From NCBI GenBank assembly GCA_009377575.1, contig WHTU01000010.1, positions 17,422-81,421 on the forward strand: 64,000 bases of DNA, written 5' to 3'. Each line of letters opens with the position of its first letter. Within the stretch, counting starts at the first letter, position 1. Made by a program: the position numbers and the translations under genes. This document shows, in pieces, positions 63,402 to 64,000 of the stretch. Origin of the DNA: Nitrososphaeraceae archaeon. Its GTDB lineage: Archaea; Thermoproteota; Nitrososphaeria; Nitrososphaerales; Nitrososphaeraceae. The notes below the pieces were generated by a model. That model was not told the origin of the DNA and ran no database searches. It was given only the letters and a program-made list of their open reading frames with translations.

Positions 63402-64000
63402 CAACCCTTTATTTTTCTGAAAATAAACTTTGGACTGTGTTTTTTTAATTTTCTAGAATCAGTCAATAGGCTAGTAGTTATCTTTTTTTGACATGGAATC
63501 GTCATGGAGCGCATGGCTCGAATTTGGCAATAAGCAAAACTATAGCTGGCTGAACAAGAATCTCTTACACGACATAAGGTCTTAATTAGCGTGGTGGAAG
63601 TATTTGAGGCATTCAAATTTATGTTAGGCATTTGCTAAAAGCGGTTAATGAAAGACTTAGAATTCTCGCTAGGATACCTATGCTCCTAATTGATACTGCG
63701 TTACCCCGAACGTCCGAGCCAGCAGGTAATTCTAGTAGAAAAATATACTGTATGATCAATACTTAACTTATTATGGTACTCTTATTCTAGCTGAGATGTG
63801 GGTCAACTGATTGATATTTTATTTCAGATCAACCTACCAAGGGATATCGAAGCAGGGCGAATTTCTCTCCGACCTTGCCAATATGCTGGGGCACCGTCAA
63901 TCTGGCTTACCGCGCATTAGTTCTTTCCTACTTCGACTAGTCCAGGGCTAGCAAGTATCATGGTGTGTGATGAGAGGGAAATCAGCTCGGTAATTAAGAT
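63402..64000. other. Window end with weak short frames only
   Basis: 600 bases. Two short plus-strand frames read somewhat protein-like: 63493-63585 (MESSWSAWLEFGNKQNYSWL...) and 63798-63920 from GTG (QLIDILFQINLPRDIEAGRI...). Neither has a recognisable motif or clear promoter, and both are within chance length. No tRNA seen. The next gene may lie outside the window. Confidence 0.35.

Overview
The window is archaeal and reads as a Nitrososphaeria (Thaumarchaeota, group I.1b ammonia-oxidiser type) chromosome. The evidence is the gene set: clamp-loader small subunit, Spt5, Cdc48, ribosomal proteins uL11 and eS17, archaeal D-aminoacyl-tRNA deacylase, the KEOPS subunit Cgi121, AbrB-PhoU fusions, a secreted cupredoxin, and many short secreted or Cys-rich proteins. 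The DNA is AT-rich, TTG and GTG starts are common, and many genes start about 25 bases after a TATA-like box, which suggests leaderless mRNAs. I found no rRNA, tRNA or CRISPR array.

Layout. 0-7.1 kb: phosphate island (pstA end, pstB, two PhoU-type regulators, a HAD nucleotidase, SixA phosphatase, Ppx exopolyphosphatase). 8-17.4 kb: small proteins, uppP, nadE, rfcS, Spt5 with uL11, dtdA. 17.6-25.3 kb: Nudix, rhodanese-metallo-beta-lactamase fusion, thioredoxin, DsbA-like thiol oxidoreductase, secreted proteins. 25.5-34 kb: isopropylmalate synthase, ferredoxin-NADP reductase-like protein, and a MarR-MFS efflux pair with an evident operator. 34-41 kb: secreted and hypothetical proteins and an HNH / membrane protein / radical SAM group. 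41-50 kb: HIT, SIMPL and SDR proteins inside an accessory stretch with a truncated integrase, a frameshifted secreted gene and a recently duplicated small membrane-protein gene. 50-64 kb: mostly conserved genes (cdc48, prs, eS17-ubiquitin-like-Cgi121 operon, Nudix, pterin dehydratase, UbiB-type kinase, Hsp20, M20 peptidase, cupredoxin).

Functional links. The first genes take up phosphate, sense it, and turn over polyphosphate. Thioredoxin and the DsbA-like protein handle thiol redox inside and outside the cell. The 54.9-56.2 kb minus-strand operon joins translation (eS17), tRNA t6A modification (Cgi121) and a ubiquitin/MoaD-like protein with a tail after its glycines.

A recurring hidden signal is a set of very short coding regions below usual gene-calling limits. 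Some look intact (positions 4785, 13058, 43793, 47525). Others look coding over two frames or across one stop codon, which suggests decayed small genes; the large genes around them are intact, so general sequence error is an unlikely cause. The short-ORF calls rest on reading composition only and are the least certain part of this annotation.
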